Translations under genes and position numbers: made by a program
The notes under the pieces: generated by a model
The model's input: only the letters and a program-made list of their open reading frames with translations
Databases searched by the model: none
What the model was told of the DNA's origin: nothing
DNA from: Ophiura sarsii
Lineage: Eukaryota; Echinodermata; Ophiuroidea; Amphilepidida; Ophiuridae
Length of the DNA stretch: 64,000 nt
Assembly (NCBI GenBank): GCA_035610835.1
Contig: CM069443.1
Span: 59,227,266-59,291,265, forward strand
Direction of reading: 5' to 3'
Shown: positions 53,838 through 64,000 of the stretch, piece by piece
Layout of the letters: each line of letters begins with the position of its first letter
Numbering within the stretch: the stretch's first letter is position 1

Positions 53838-56800
53838 CTGTTATAAGGAATGAGGAATAGTGATAGGTAGTGTATATCAAAATATTTATTGGACATTTTT
53901 TTTTATGCAATATTTTGGACAACAAATGACTTGATAAGTGCAAGCATAGTGTTTAATTTAACAAAATTGGTAAAATTACAGAGAGAGAAAAAGAAATTTA
54001 GATGACAATATACAAAAACTTTGTGATTAATGGGGAATCGGGCAAACTATCGTTACTGTGGTATGGGCTTCTATTCTATTGGTCTATCATAGTATGTCAA
54101 AATATGCAAAGCAGTCTTGAATATTGCCAAAAGTGCTTTTCTTGTGAAAAGGCAGTGGGTAGGTAAGGGTGAGGATTAGAGTTATAGGTTAGGTGATAGT
54201 TAGCGGTAAGGGTTTGGGGGCAAGGCTTTGGTGTAAGGAGTTAAAATTAAGGTAATGGGTTATGGTTAGGCGTAGGCCAACAAAAAAATTTGTTATGTTG
54301 TCCTCGACCGCCCGCTCGTAAGATTTAGGGCTACTCAGATTTTTTTTTTCAGAGATTTTTTTTTCAGAGATTTTTTTTCTTCTTCAGATTTTGTTCAGAT
54401 TTTTTTTTTAAACAGTTTAAATGGCATTGAATATTAAATTAAGTGTTTATAACATATATGTGCGACTCTTAAGAGTGATTTCAACTTCTTGTTGGCTGAA
54501 CTTTGAGCTTCCGCTGGTAAAAGAAAATGTTTAAAAAAAAGAAGAAGAAAAAAATCCGCCCGCCCACCCGCCCCTCCTCTCTGAAAGTTGTGGAGGACAA
54601 CATAACAACTTTTTGGGGGGCCTTAGGGCAAGGGAATCCATACTGCAAACAATTGTGACAACCACCTAATCATTGCCTGACAATGGACACACACAGCACA
54701 TATTCTCTTAATCATAGTCTGACATATGCAGATGAGTTCAACCTGTGTAATGTGCACCACTGATGTCTGTTTCACCATTTTGGATTTTACGGGTGAGGTT
54801 TACCGTGTATACTTATACCAAGAGGGGTGGTGATACTCAAATTATTTGTGATGGGGGGTTGCTACTAGAGGTTTGAAATCCTGATTTCGCATTTTGTTTG
54901 GGTTTTGCCACGATTTGGGACTCATGTTTACGTTTTTCCAGCACAAATCATACCCAATGTTTAGGGAACTCTATGCCTAAAGCGACCCATTAGAACGGCA
55001 CGTACATTTCCAGACTTAAACCTTAGGTCAACTCTATGGGGCTGACATTCATTTCTCACATTTCCCTACACCAGGGATAGCACTGGATCAAAAATGTGAG
55101 AGGTCCCATGACATTTTCCAGGACCCTGTAGGACTTCAAAAAACAAATTTAAGAGGTCCCCCAAGAAATTGAGGGTCCTGAAGTTTGGGTATTTGAAACA
55201 AAATTACGGACAATTTTATTGATTTTATATTGTGAGCAAAGGATGGATAAGTAATTTACAGAATTTCTTAAGGTTTCCATTTCCATACATCGTCAAATTT
55301 AAGGGGTCCCTTAAATTTTGATAGGGACCCGCAAGTCTTTCCAATTTGAAACCTGACGCGTCACTACAAGAAAAGTGAGAGGTCTAGGAAGCGCAGACTT
55401 GCAGAATGCGACCCCCGCCCTACACATACCTTCCTCTGGGTCTAGCGCGCAGACTTGTATGTCTCCTTCACGTGGACTCCCTTTCCAATTTGAAACCTGA
55501 CGCGTCACTACAAGAAAAGTGAGAGGTCTAGGATGCGCAGACGCGTCAGAATGCGACCCCTGCCCTACACATACCTTCCTCTGGGTCTAGCGCGCAGACT
55601 TGTATGTCTCCTTCACATGGACTCCCTTTCCAATTTGAAACCTGACGCGTCACTACAAGAAAAGTGAGAGGTCTAGGACGCGCAGACGCGTCAGAATGCG
55701 ACCCCTGCCCTACACATACCTTCCTCTGGGTCTAGCACACAGACTTGTATGTCTCCTTCACATGGACTCCCTTTCCAATTTGAAACCTGACGCGTCACTA
55801 CAAGAAAAGTGAGAGGTCTAGGACGCGCAGATGCGTCAGAATGCGACCCCTGCCCTACACATACCTTCCTCTGGGTCTAGCGCACAGACTTGTATGTCTC
55901 CTTCACGTGGACTCCCTGGTGTACCGGGACTTTGAGTTGCATCGCTACTTGATACTTTCTCGTCTGTTGTTTTACTATTGATGGAGGATGACCCAAAGTC
56001 TGTTGTCGATGATGGGGAGATTTCTGACTCGGAAAATGTTGTGTCAAGCTTTTCTGGGGATGCCTTTTGGAGTAAAACAATGAAGTAAACATATGTTATG
56101 ATAGACATCTCTGAACTGACAAAACATCTCTGACCCATTTATTTGTCAAATTTGAGTATATATTCTTTTTACAATTTTTTTGATATCTTTGAAAATATTT
56201 CAAATTTTTATTTAAAAAAAAAAAAAAAAAAAAATTAAATTGATGAAAATTCACAATAATGTTCATGCAAATTTTCAAAAAAAACCATACCAAAAAACAC
56301 CCAACCGACAAAGCTATCATAAAAGGGCCGCCGAACAAGTGAGCAGGGTCTTTTCGTTACCTAAACAAGAATATTATTTTATATTCCCAAAGTAGCCCCA
56401 CTTTAATACCAAATAATACCAAAATGAAGTTGGATTAATTTTTTCAAAACTGGACGTTTACTGTAATGATATATGATACTGACAGGTCTCGAAACAGTAT
56501 TGTCACCAAGATACAAACAAGATAAGGTATATATATGTCCAAAGAAAACTATTAAGGGGGGGTGTTAACCCAACAAATATGAAGTTTTTAACATTTTGAC
56601 CAACAAATCGGCACTTTATGGTAAAAAAAAATTAAAACTAACAATATTTATGAAAAAATAAAAAATACTGTTCCCAGAGAAGTGTCTTTAGATAATTTGG
56701 GTGCAATTTCAGAATTTTGTTACCAAAAACTTTTTTTGGGTAAATATTAAAAAATACAAAACATAAAAAAATCAGCATTTTTAGTGAAATTTAATACCAA

Positions 56801-59800
56801 AAATGTATTCTCTGACTCATTTCCTTTCCAAAAATGTATACTTTAATATACATCATATTAATAGTTAAAAAGTTACAACGCTTGATAAATTTCATATTTT
56901 TTAGGGTTAATACTTCAGTTGGTATGAACAAAAATACTTCTGCATATCGGTTTCATTTTCTACTGTTTGTAAATCCATTTCTGGTGAATTTTTAACAAAT
57001 CCAATCATCCAAGTAGTCACACAAAAACTTTATTTTGTCATTTACGTTGTTCCAGATTTTTCACTTACCAACGTGGCTTTACCCATAGTTTGCTGGTAAG
57101 TCGGTGGGTTTTCTGAAGCCTGGAATGATAAAATAATATAGTATTATAACAAAAATATTCATAAAGAACATGATTTTAAAATTGTCATAATCATTTCCAC
57201 TGGAAAAAAACCCCTGAAAAACAAATACAACGGATGATAAAGTGCCAAAATAAATCAAATAAACAGGATACAAGAGGTATATGATAGAGCTGCACTGATT
57301 AAGGAACGATTTTTTTCCTTCTTTTTAATTTTCACTTTTTTTCCCTAAATTTTACCTTGATTAACCCTAACAGCCCCGTACCCCATGAAATCCCATTTCC
57401 CAGCCTGTCGGTTCCACATGGCGCTGAGGTTTTTGGGTGAAATAATGGCCCCGGGCTACATAGTACACTCGCCCAGCATAGCTTCCCCCGTGTCTCAGTT
57501 GGTAGAGCGTTCGCCTGTCAACCGAGAGGTCGTGGGTTCAAACCCCGGGGCGTGGCACCTCTTGTTGTGTGTGCTTTTTTTGCTTGAAAAAAATTTCGTT
57601 GGAAAATCCACCGGGAGTGTTAGGGTTAATAAACCTTTAAAGTAATGAGTCCAGAATCAAACTAATAAGCAATTGTTCACTTGCTTTTCATGATAGTACA
57701 GGTTTATACTAATATTCTCCTGCAAAATGTCACTTCCGACTTTCTTGCATTCCCACAACGATATGTAGCATACAAATGGACAGTTTTGAGGATTTCCGGG
57801 GAATCCTTTTCCCGGGACTCAATTTGGTTTTTTCGGGTGGTACTCGGGATTCCCAAATTTCTCCAAACATACTCAGAGTTGTAGATTGGAGATACACATA
57901 CGTTGAAACATGATTTAATCCCTAAATAAACTACCCATGGTACATATTTGTAAATTGGGGTTAATCATACTCACCATGATATCAATATTTAAGGGCAAAG
58001 TCTTTGCTTTATCAGGAGTCTTTGGCAAGGAAACTACCATGGGTATTACACCATTTTGTATGTTGGCTTTGAGTTCGTTCTCCTCCCGTACAGCGGTAGT
58101 GTGATCCTCTGTTGTGTTGGCACGACTACGTAATGAAGCCGCTGAGCTGGATCGGTTCTTCCTGAAGGTGGAAGGAAAGGGACAAATCGAGGGAATGAAG
58201 CAATACGAAACACATGTTTTCATGTCCCCCAAAGAAAAGGTCAATAACAATTGACCAACCCAACCTGAGAGGTTCGTTTGGCCGTACAACTGTTTTTTGT
58301 TTGTTTGCTTTTTCATAAAAATTCAGAAATTATTTTGGTTCATTTTCAAAAATTGTAAAAATATTGCCAAAAAGGTCTAATTTTATTTGCAATTTAACAG
58401 TATTATAAAACATTATCATATGTCTGCAGATTTTCTTTTTACATAGAATCTATAATTCTTTCCCCAAGGCCACAGGAAGAAGAAAAAAATCTCTGTTCTA
58501 CAGGCAAAAGGACCTCTCAGGTCTGGCTTTTTTTCTTCTTCTCACCCTTCAAAATGACCGTAAAAATCCTAAAAAACTAAATATTTTGCACACACAAAAT
58601 TTTGGGTCAGTATTCATTTGCACGTGAACATTTTTTCATACAAATCACTGAAAAATTGGTCGGTCAGGCCCGTAAAACAGGGGTTTATTCCCCATGGCCA
58701 AGGGTTAAGATTATTCTCCAACTAATAAGGCCAACAATAGCATAATAGATTCACCAAGTGAAAGTTGATCACACAAATGCCTTGACCAGGTCAAAGTGCA
58801 TTGGACATCCATTGTAAATTCTACAATCAGATAGAGCAGTGGTTCCCAACCTCTGGGTCCCAGTTGTGGGGTCGCAGACTAGCCTAATTTAACAAAAATA
58901 AAATGCTATGTTTTCATGAAAAGTGCACTGTACTGTATAGTTATATAGCAAATATATTGGCTAATAACCCAATGTAACTTAACTTTGTTCTGTGAGGGGT
59001 CGCGCTCTGATGCTGGTTTCTGGAATGGGGTCACCACCAGAAAAAGGTTGGGAACCACTGTGTTAGAGTGTACTTAAGGTCCAAGGTGTGCATCAACTAC
59101 ACCGTAAAATAATGTTCCTATAATAACCCAATGGTGCGTTTTATTCCGTCAAAGACTTGAACCAAGTGTGGGGTCTAAAGTACACTATTTCCCTATATTG
59201 TACCTTCTTTGCCTTCGAGTTCGACCTTCGCTTTGGGCAGATCCCACTCTCTCAGCTGTAGATCCTCCTGGAATATTATAAATATATATATAAATAAGGT
59301 TAATTAAAAAAAAACATGTTTAGCGTTCAGACTTTTTCAAATGAAGTAAGGATGAGGCCCTTAAAAACCTTTTTAGCGCAAAATTGCCGTTATTAGCGAT
59401 AGACTTTGCAAACTTTAAAGAGGGGGAGGCCTCTTTAAATTGTTATTATTTCATGATTCTGAGGAGTTGGCCACCACAAAACTCGTTTAAAATGCATAAG
59501 AAAGAAACAAAGCTGTTACATTACAAACATCTCAAATTCTGAAATACCTGAACAAAACAGTTATGACTGAAATAAAGAAAAAATAGGGACAGCGGTCCCA
59601 AATAGGTCGTCCGTTTATATGGGTAGTTTGGTTGCAATTGTACTTCATCTGTTTAAATGTAATCAATTTTACATATGCAGCCAATTTTTCATCTTGACCT
59701 CAGATGACCTTTGACCTTAGTATGTGACCTTTGACCTCATTAACATATGAAGGTTTCCATATTGCATCTATGACCCAAGTTTGGTTGCAATTGGTCATTG

Positions 59801-62800
59801 TATGGAAAAGAAATGGACAAGACAAAAAGTGTGTACTTAATTTTACATCTTAACCCTTTCACCACTGAATTATTTTTCCAGTAAATCAAAAAATGAGAGG
59901 TACCTGTTTTAAAAAGCCTATAACATCATTAGTTTTCATTCAAAGTATATCAAACTATATATCTTTGGAAAGCTGATATATTTTCCAATCATATCATGTT
60001 CGTTTCAATTTTTTATATTTTTTCCCCCGGTTGCCATGGCAACACAACTTTTGCGCCAATAAAGTTGAAAATATGAAATTTTAGGTTTCTGGCCAATTTG
60101 TTATATGTTGTTATTTGTATAGCATAAAGAATTGTTCTTAGTGACATGGCACACTGTTTTAGGAATATTTTGACATATAAATCATGATCATCGATCGCTA
60201 ATTACTGGAGTTATAGTTAATTAATTAGCGAAGCACGCCCTCTATTTTGGTTGTATTTTCATACAAATGTCAATATTGTGAACAAAAAAGATCAATTATT
60301 TCAATGGAAATAATCTAAATGATGTCTTTTTTTGGTTTCATTCAATGATAGAATGAAAGAAATACATGTGAAATTATCATAAACAGCATTTTAACAATAA
60401 TTATTATGTAAATTAGACTAATTAGAGGTGATTCCACCAGAACCAGCACCTCCCTCATCATAGTCTTCCTCTTCAGAGACCCCTTCATCCATACTTTCAA
60501 CATTTTACATCACCACACTGCTATGAATTGCATTTTACTCATCACTGTACATATCTAATTCACAATTGTAGCTATTATTAGGCAGTAAAACATCATAATC
60601 GCACAGATTCTAGGCTTTTTTCTAAGCCCAAATCCTCCCCTACTTGCCAAATCATCTCAGGATACTGTCTGAGAAATAACAAGTTGAACACTTTTGCCGA
60701 AAACCCGGAATAAATTGGTCAAAAATTGATGAAATGCTGGCGTGTTTGGTATGTATAGACTCCGTGCAATGTTTACAATCTAGCTAAGGTCATTTCAGCT
60801 GTGCACACGGCACTTAACTCAAAGGTCACTGCCCTGAACCTGTAGCCTTTTTTACCAGGCGTTTAGAGCGGCTCAACCCGCTTATAGTGGTGAAAGGGTT
60901 AACCTCGGATGACCTTTGACCTTGGTATGTGACCTTTGACCTCATTAACATATGAAGGTTTCAATGTTGCATCTATGACCGAAGTTTGGTTGCAATTGGT
61001 CATTGTATGGAAAAGAAATGGACAATACAAAAAGTGTGTACTAAATTTTACATCTTGACCTCAGATGACCTTTGACCTTGGTATGTGACCTTTGACCTCA
61101 TTAACATATGAAGGTTTCCATGTTGCATCTATGACCGAAGTTTGATTGCAATTGGTCATTGTATGGAAAAGAAATGGACAAAACAAAAAGTGTATACCAA
61201 ATTGTTGACCCCCCCCCCCCCCCCCCACATACACAGACACAGACTACACACACGAAGGATGCTGCCATAAGGACTCTTCCTACGGACGACCTAAAAAGGA
61301 ATGTAAATTGAAGAGGGCCCAAATAAGGAAGCAGGAAGGGACGCTAAACATGTTTATTTTTTTATTTTGCCTAATACAGAGGTAACATATTTGTAAAATA
61401 TCAAAAGGTTGCAATATCACCAGTTTAATAATGGACCAGCAATTTATTCAAATAAAATCTGGTTTGAATAGGAATGGTAGGAATTGCTATTAAAGCTCTC
61501 TGCAGTCTGATTTGCAATTCAGATTTTGGGATCAAATAATTTCATAACAGTGGCCCATTTATAGTTTAATTCTAGGTCCACCCGAAATTGCAACTAAGCT
61601 CAGAGATGGCATGTAGAACACCATTCAACAATCCTAAAACAGGCCAAAATTAAATAAAGCTGTGATTGGACTTCAATTTCATAAAATTAGGACATTTTCT
61701 AGAAGCGTTCATCTTCATAAGCTACAGAAGTGAATGAAAGAGACCCAGAGTTGTTTGTGTTGAATGGGGGAAACAAATTCAGAATGAAAATATATCAAAT
61801 TTTGGACAAGTTTTTGGATACACAACGGGGGAAGCTTAGTCGAAACCTAAACTTTACATGTTACTTCTTGTAATTCGGTCACACAAAATTGTTGTGTTGC
61901 CCTCAGCAACCGACCCTACAATCGCAAAGATTAGGGTCGTATTTTTGTTTTTAAATTTATGATTTAAATTTTACCCAAATTGTCAAAATATTTCTATTTT
62001 CTGCTTGAAAAGAATAAGTTTGCTTGAATGAATTGTTTTTTGACTATTATCACACTAGAAATTGCAGTTTACCAATTTTGTCTCAACATAAACCACACTC
62101 TGTTAGTGATATTTGACAGCAAAAAAAAGGGGGGAAAGGGAAAATCGACAAACCGACCAGACATTTGGCATTTGAGGGCAAAAAGAAAAAATTGTTTGCC
62201 TTAAAATTACCTTCTGCTCCTTGTGATGGTGGTCTGTTGGGAGTAGGACTAGGTCCATTTAATGCTTCACCTAGTGGGATGGCTTCATAACCTGTTGGAA
62301 CATTCTCCTGACTCACCTACATTGTCATAAAGTAAAACATACATGATTTAAATAAAGCACCGTTAAAGTGAACATTTTCATGCTACTTTATGTATTTATC
62401 ATTTATTTTCGTGCTTAAATCAGCAAGCGCGAAAATAAAACAAGCAAATATATTAATTTAGTACGTAGGTCTATGTAAGGAAGCTCAAAATTGCAAACAA
62501 AAACAAAAACAGGCAAAATTGCTCAAAATGTGCAAAGTGTGAAAAATTACACCCGCCAAAATGTCCATTTTTATAGTATACCCTGTTCATGCTATGTTTG
62601 CAAGTTTGGGCCATAGATCACACATGGACTAGTTCACTTCACAGTTGACACAAAATGGATAGATGTAATACGTATTACATTTGAGGATAGAATCTATGGT
62701 ATGTAAGTGAATTTAAAGGTGGATGTTCCGCACACTTTAGCTGCTTTTTTCGCCAATCAACATATTTTGATAGCAGAAGAAACTCCATTTTTCTCTCATT

Positions 62801-63797
62801 ATTTCTGTAAAATAATTGGCGCAAGATATGTTCCATTTAAACGTTATAGGCCAAAATGCAGTGAATTACTGCCAAAGGTGGTTGACCTTTGTTTTAAGAT
62901 TTTAAAACAGTTTTAAGATCAAACACATGTATGCATGTACTACTCAATGGGCAAATTACATATTTCCAAATGTCTCACATAAGAGATGTTACACAATGCA
63001 AATAATATGATCTAACAGTGAATGTGTGTGTGAAACTCATATTGAACTTGTAACACTTACAGTGTTTTCGTCATCCTCCACTGGGGTCGTCACAGCCGAT
63101 CCTATCTTCCTCAAAGCTCGGATTTGTAACAATGCTCGGAATGCTACAGACAAAGAAATACATGGAAAGGACTTATACTGGAGTTGAGACTATCATGACT
63201 CTATTAAAAGGTCTTTTATTGAAGAAAAAAATGATAACAAAACAAAAGGAGATACTTTTTAAATTCAGGTTTAAAATTAAACCATAAGACTTAATGCTTT
63301 ACATTGGTTTTACTGGCAATATATACTTTAATGTCTGGATCGGAAATGAGATTAAGCTTAATCAAACACACACACACACAAAATTTAAATGCTACAATAC
63401 CCACCAAACCGGGTTTTTAACCGAGATCGCAATTTTGGAAGAGAAATCAAGTAAATCGCCACTCCACGATTGGGGATTGAACCAGGGACCCTCCGGACCA
63501 AAAACCCAGGCCCCCATAGGTAAGCCATGGCTTTCAGCTACTCATTTACTGCGCTCACTATATAGGCTTGGTTCAGTATACTGCGCTCAGTATATAGGCT
63601 TGGTTGATTACATCATTGAAAACTGTCCGCATATGCGCTTGGAGATAGGCTTGGGCGTAGTATTTTGAAGTACTCAGAGAGTTAGGGTTAATATCTATAA
63701 CACAGCCCTCACTTTTTGTTCTCTACATAGATAAAGCTATTTTACTTACGTGCTCTGCATATGGGACAACAACTTGCTTGGTAACGCAGTGAATCCG
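53539..63797 (-). CDS. MGRN1: MGRN1/RNF157-type RING E3 ubiquitin ligase, C-terminal half (5' incomplete)
   Basis: Eight exons join in phase on the minus strand: 63750-63797, 63061-63143, 62211-62316, 59204-59267, 57975-58161, 57069-57119, 55865-56063 and 53539-53837 (stop), about 345 codons. The first carries the end of the RING domain (ADSLRYQASCCPICRA). The next gives PFRALLQIRALRK, the hallmark segment after the RING in mahogunin (MGRN1) and RNF157. Then follows NVPTGYEAIPLGEALNGP, equal to the GYEPISLLEALNG motif of the family. The rest is a Ser/Thr-rich tail with SPGTP and LPGTP motifs and a PPTY motif. Known role: E3 ligases acting in endosomal trafficking, receptor down-regulation and neuronal survival. 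Invertebrates usually have a single gene for the pair, so the symbol is a group label. The N-terminal exons lie right of the window. Confidence 0.93.
54286..54616. mobile_element. GACCGCCC-family TIR element
   Basis: TTTGTTATGTTGTCCTCGAC at the left and GAGGACAACATAACAACTTT at the right, with CGCCCGC blocks facing inward, in an MGRN1 intron. Confidence 0.75.
55337..55917 (-). repeat. 145-bp tandem array spanning an MGRN1 exon end and donor, 4 copies
   Basis: Units begin at about 55337, 55481, 55626 and 55771. Each holds (minus strand) the last 53 nt of the exon with its donor gtatgtgta, then intron sequence with GACGCGTC palindromes. The rightmost copy is the real exon end (55865). Read-through past the first donor gives GMCRAGVAF and a stop. 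Confidence 0.93.
55865..56063 (-). CDS. MGRN1: MGRN1-type gene exon, Ser/Thr-rich tail
   Basis: Acceptor ttactccaaaag, donor gtatgtg. It reads ASPEKLDTTFSESEISPSST, then DATQSPGTPGSPREGDIQVC and ALDPEE. Phase 0 to 1. Confidence 0.85.
57069..57119 (-). CDS. MGRN1: MGRN1-type gene, 51-nt exon with PPxY motif
   Basis: Acceptor atcattccag, donor gtaagtga. It encodes exactly 17 residues, ASENPPTYQQTMGKATL, and is symmetric (phase 0 at both ends). PPTY fits the PPxY ligand of WW domains found in NEDD4-type ligases. The symmetric phase makes it a candidate cassette exon. Confidence 0.8.
57340..57625 (+). mobile_element. tRNA-derived SINE (copy E, different head)
   Basis: Leader GTGAAATAATGGCCCCGGGC, head with A box TGTCTCAGTTGGTAGAGCG and B box GGGTTCAAACCCC (57534), anticodon-like GTC, body ending TTAGGGTTAATAA. 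The tRNA part looks like a different source from copies A-C. Position 31:39 does not pair, so it is not called as a tRNA gene. Confidence 0.75.
57975..58161 (-). CDS. MGRN1: MGRN1-type gene exon
   Basis: Acceptor tttccaccttcag, donor gtgagtatg. It reads RKNRSSSAASLRSRANTTED, then NGVIPMVVSLPKTPDKAK and ends LNIDIM. A basic, Ser-rich start suggests phosphorylation sites. Phase 2 to 0. Confidence 0.87.
58837..59060. mobile_element. hAT-type MITE
   Basis: CAGTGGTTCCCAACCT at the left and AGGTTGGGAACCACTG at the right. Flanks AGATAGAG and TGTTAGAG agree at 6 of 8 positions, a worn 8-bp target duplication. CAGTGGTTCCCAACC is a classic hAT end. Confidence 0.85.
59204..59267 (-). CDS. MGRN1: MGRN1-type gene exon
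   Basis: Acceptor aatattccag, donor gtacaat. In phase it reads GGSTAERVGSAQSEGRTRRQ plus R. Not conserved, but both phases fit and the Arg-rich end continues into RKNRSSS. Confidence 0.75.
59690..61200 (+). repeat. About 150-bp tandem repeat, 3 copies, one border interrupted
   Basis: Copies at about 59690-59849, 60903-61043 and 61054-61200 share GACCTTTGACCTCATTAACA, AAGTTTGGTTGCAATTGGTC and TATGGAAAAGAAATGGACAA. The first two are separated by a 1045-bp TTAA element. Confidence 0.92.
59854..60898 (-). mobile_element. piggyBac-like non-autonomous element
   Basis: TIRs CCCTTTCACCACT (left) and AGTGGTGAAAGGG (right), with TTAA at 59850-59853 and 60899-60902. The neighbouring repeat copies have ACATCTTGACCTC at the same site, so the empty site is visible. 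On the minus strand about 60420-60510 encodes an acidic stretch (ESMDEGVSEEEDYDEG), which could be a relic of a transposase N-terminus. Confidence 0.87.
61885..62196. mobile_element. GACCGACCC-family TIR element
   Basis: AAATTGTTGTGTTGCCCTCA at the left and TTGAGGGCAAAAAGAAAAAA at the right; interior as at 40990-41284. It abuts the 62211 exon donor. Confidence 0.75.
62211..62316 (-). CDS. MGRN1: MGRN1-type gene exon with GYEAIPLGEALNG motif
   Basis: Acceptor acaatgtag, donor gtaattt. It reads VSQENVPTGYEAIPLGEALN then GPSPTPNRPPSQGAE, equivalent to NIPPGYEVVSLLEALNGP in RNF157. Phase 0 to 1. A second AG (gtgagtcag) nine bases in would drop VSQ. Confidence 0.93.
62362..62577 (+). mobile_element. 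CTGTAAAAGTGGAAAT-family MITE copy
   Basis: Degraded ends CGTTAAAGTGAACATTTTCA and AAATGTCCATTTTTATAGTA; interior TTAGTACGTAGGTCTATGTA. Confidence 0.7.
63061..63143 (-). CDS. MGRN1: MGRN1-type gene exon, post-RING segment
   Basis: Acceptor ttgtctgtag, donor gtaagtgt. It reads PFRALLQIRALRK then IGSAVTTPVEDDENT. FRALLQIRA is diagnostic of MGRN1/RNF157. Confidence 0.95.
63435..63695 (-). mobile_element. tRNA-derived SINE (copy F)
   Basis: On the minus strand the leader has AACCAAGCCTATATACTGAG repeats, then a head with TGGCTTACCTATGGGGGCC and B box GGTTCAATCCC, then a body. The plus-strand right end reads TTAGGGTTAATA. Confidence 0.65.
63750..63797 (-). CDS. MGRN1: MGRN1-type gene exon, end of RING domain
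   Basis: A 48-nt exon, acceptor ttatgtttgcag, donor gtaagt. It reads ADSLRYQASCCPICRA, matching ADTLRYQANNCPICR. CPIC supplies the last metal-binding Cys pair of the RING; the others are upstream, outside the window. Confidence 0.95.
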
Positions 63798-63917
63798 CTG
63801 CAAACATAACAAAATGACACATTATTTGTAATTCAACCTATGTCTTGTGTGTTATACATATTGGTATCACAAACCCCTACATTATCCATTTTAACAGAAG
63901 TTATATTCCAGACTATT

Positions 63918-64000
63918 ATATAGTTTGATCAGTTCCAAATTGGCAAAGCCTCCTTACAGCAGCGAATGAATACAGAAGGACGGGTGCACATGAAGGCACC
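63918..64000. mobile_element. GATCAGTTCCAAATTGG-family MITE copy, cut by window end
   Basis: TATAGTTTGATCAGTTCCAA then GGCAAAGCCTCCTTACAGCA, the best-preserved left end in the window. Confidence 0.85.

Noticed and set aside
57488..57556. Apparent tRNA-Asp (anticodon GTC)
   Set aside because: It lies inside a SINE body shared with other copies, the anticodon stem has a mismatch at 31:39, and the acceptor stem is not convincing.
7333..63695. TTAGGGTTA motifs resembling telomeric repeat
   Set aside because: They occur singly and always at the end of the SINE body, never as tandem TTAGGG arrays.

Overview
The window is eukaryotic, AT-rich nuclear DNA from an animal. Evidence for this is small phase-compatible exons with GT/AG borders, kilobase-scale introns, a very high density of short inverted-repeat transposons, a tRNA-derived SINE family, and one intronless receptor gene nested in an intron. 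The two multi-exon genes have clear vertebrate orthologues, but the receptor type (leucine-rich-repeat 7TM, GRL101/relaxin-receptor-like) and the repeat landscape suggest a marine invertebrate, perhaps a deuterostome such as an echinoderm or hemichordate. The taxon is inference only.

Layout: (1) About 5.8-39.2 kb, + strand: the C-terminal half of a sorting nexin 14 (SNX14) gene. Fifteen exons can be placed with consistent splice phases. They cover the linker after the RGS domain, the PX domain and the C-terminal nexin domain. The N-terminal exons (TM, PXA, RGS) lie left of the window, and the last exon is ambiguous. (2) 24.98-28.0 kb, + strand: an intronless gene nested in the 13.4-kb ninth placed SNX14 intron. 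It encodes a ~1009-residue receptor with a signal peptide, about 21 leucine-rich repeats and seven TM segments. (3) 42-53.5 kb: no recognisable gene; mini-satellites and MITEs. (4) 53.5-63.8 kb, - strand: the C-terminal half of a MGRN1/RNF157-type RING E3 ubiquitin ligase, eight exons ending in a natural stop. Its 5' part lies right of the window. The two large genes are convergent. No functional link between the genes is evident from the sequence.

Mobile DNA fills the introns. There is a 3.7-kb TIR element with a decayed PIN-like/CXC-motif gene (9.45-13.12 kb), a 5'-truncated CR1/L2-like retrotransposon (21-22.2 kb), hAT-type, piggyBac-like (TTAA), Tc1/mariner-like and Tigger-like non-autonomous elements (several with intact target-site duplications), at least six SINE copies and several fold-back elements.

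The most unusual pattern is that five exons of the two host genes are associated with tandem arrays whose unit spans an exon-intron border, so that splice donors (or in one case the acceptor) occur in 2 to 6 copies. A TIR element carrying a tRNA-like segment between its arms, and SINEs that share a body but carry different tRNA-like heads, are further points of interest.
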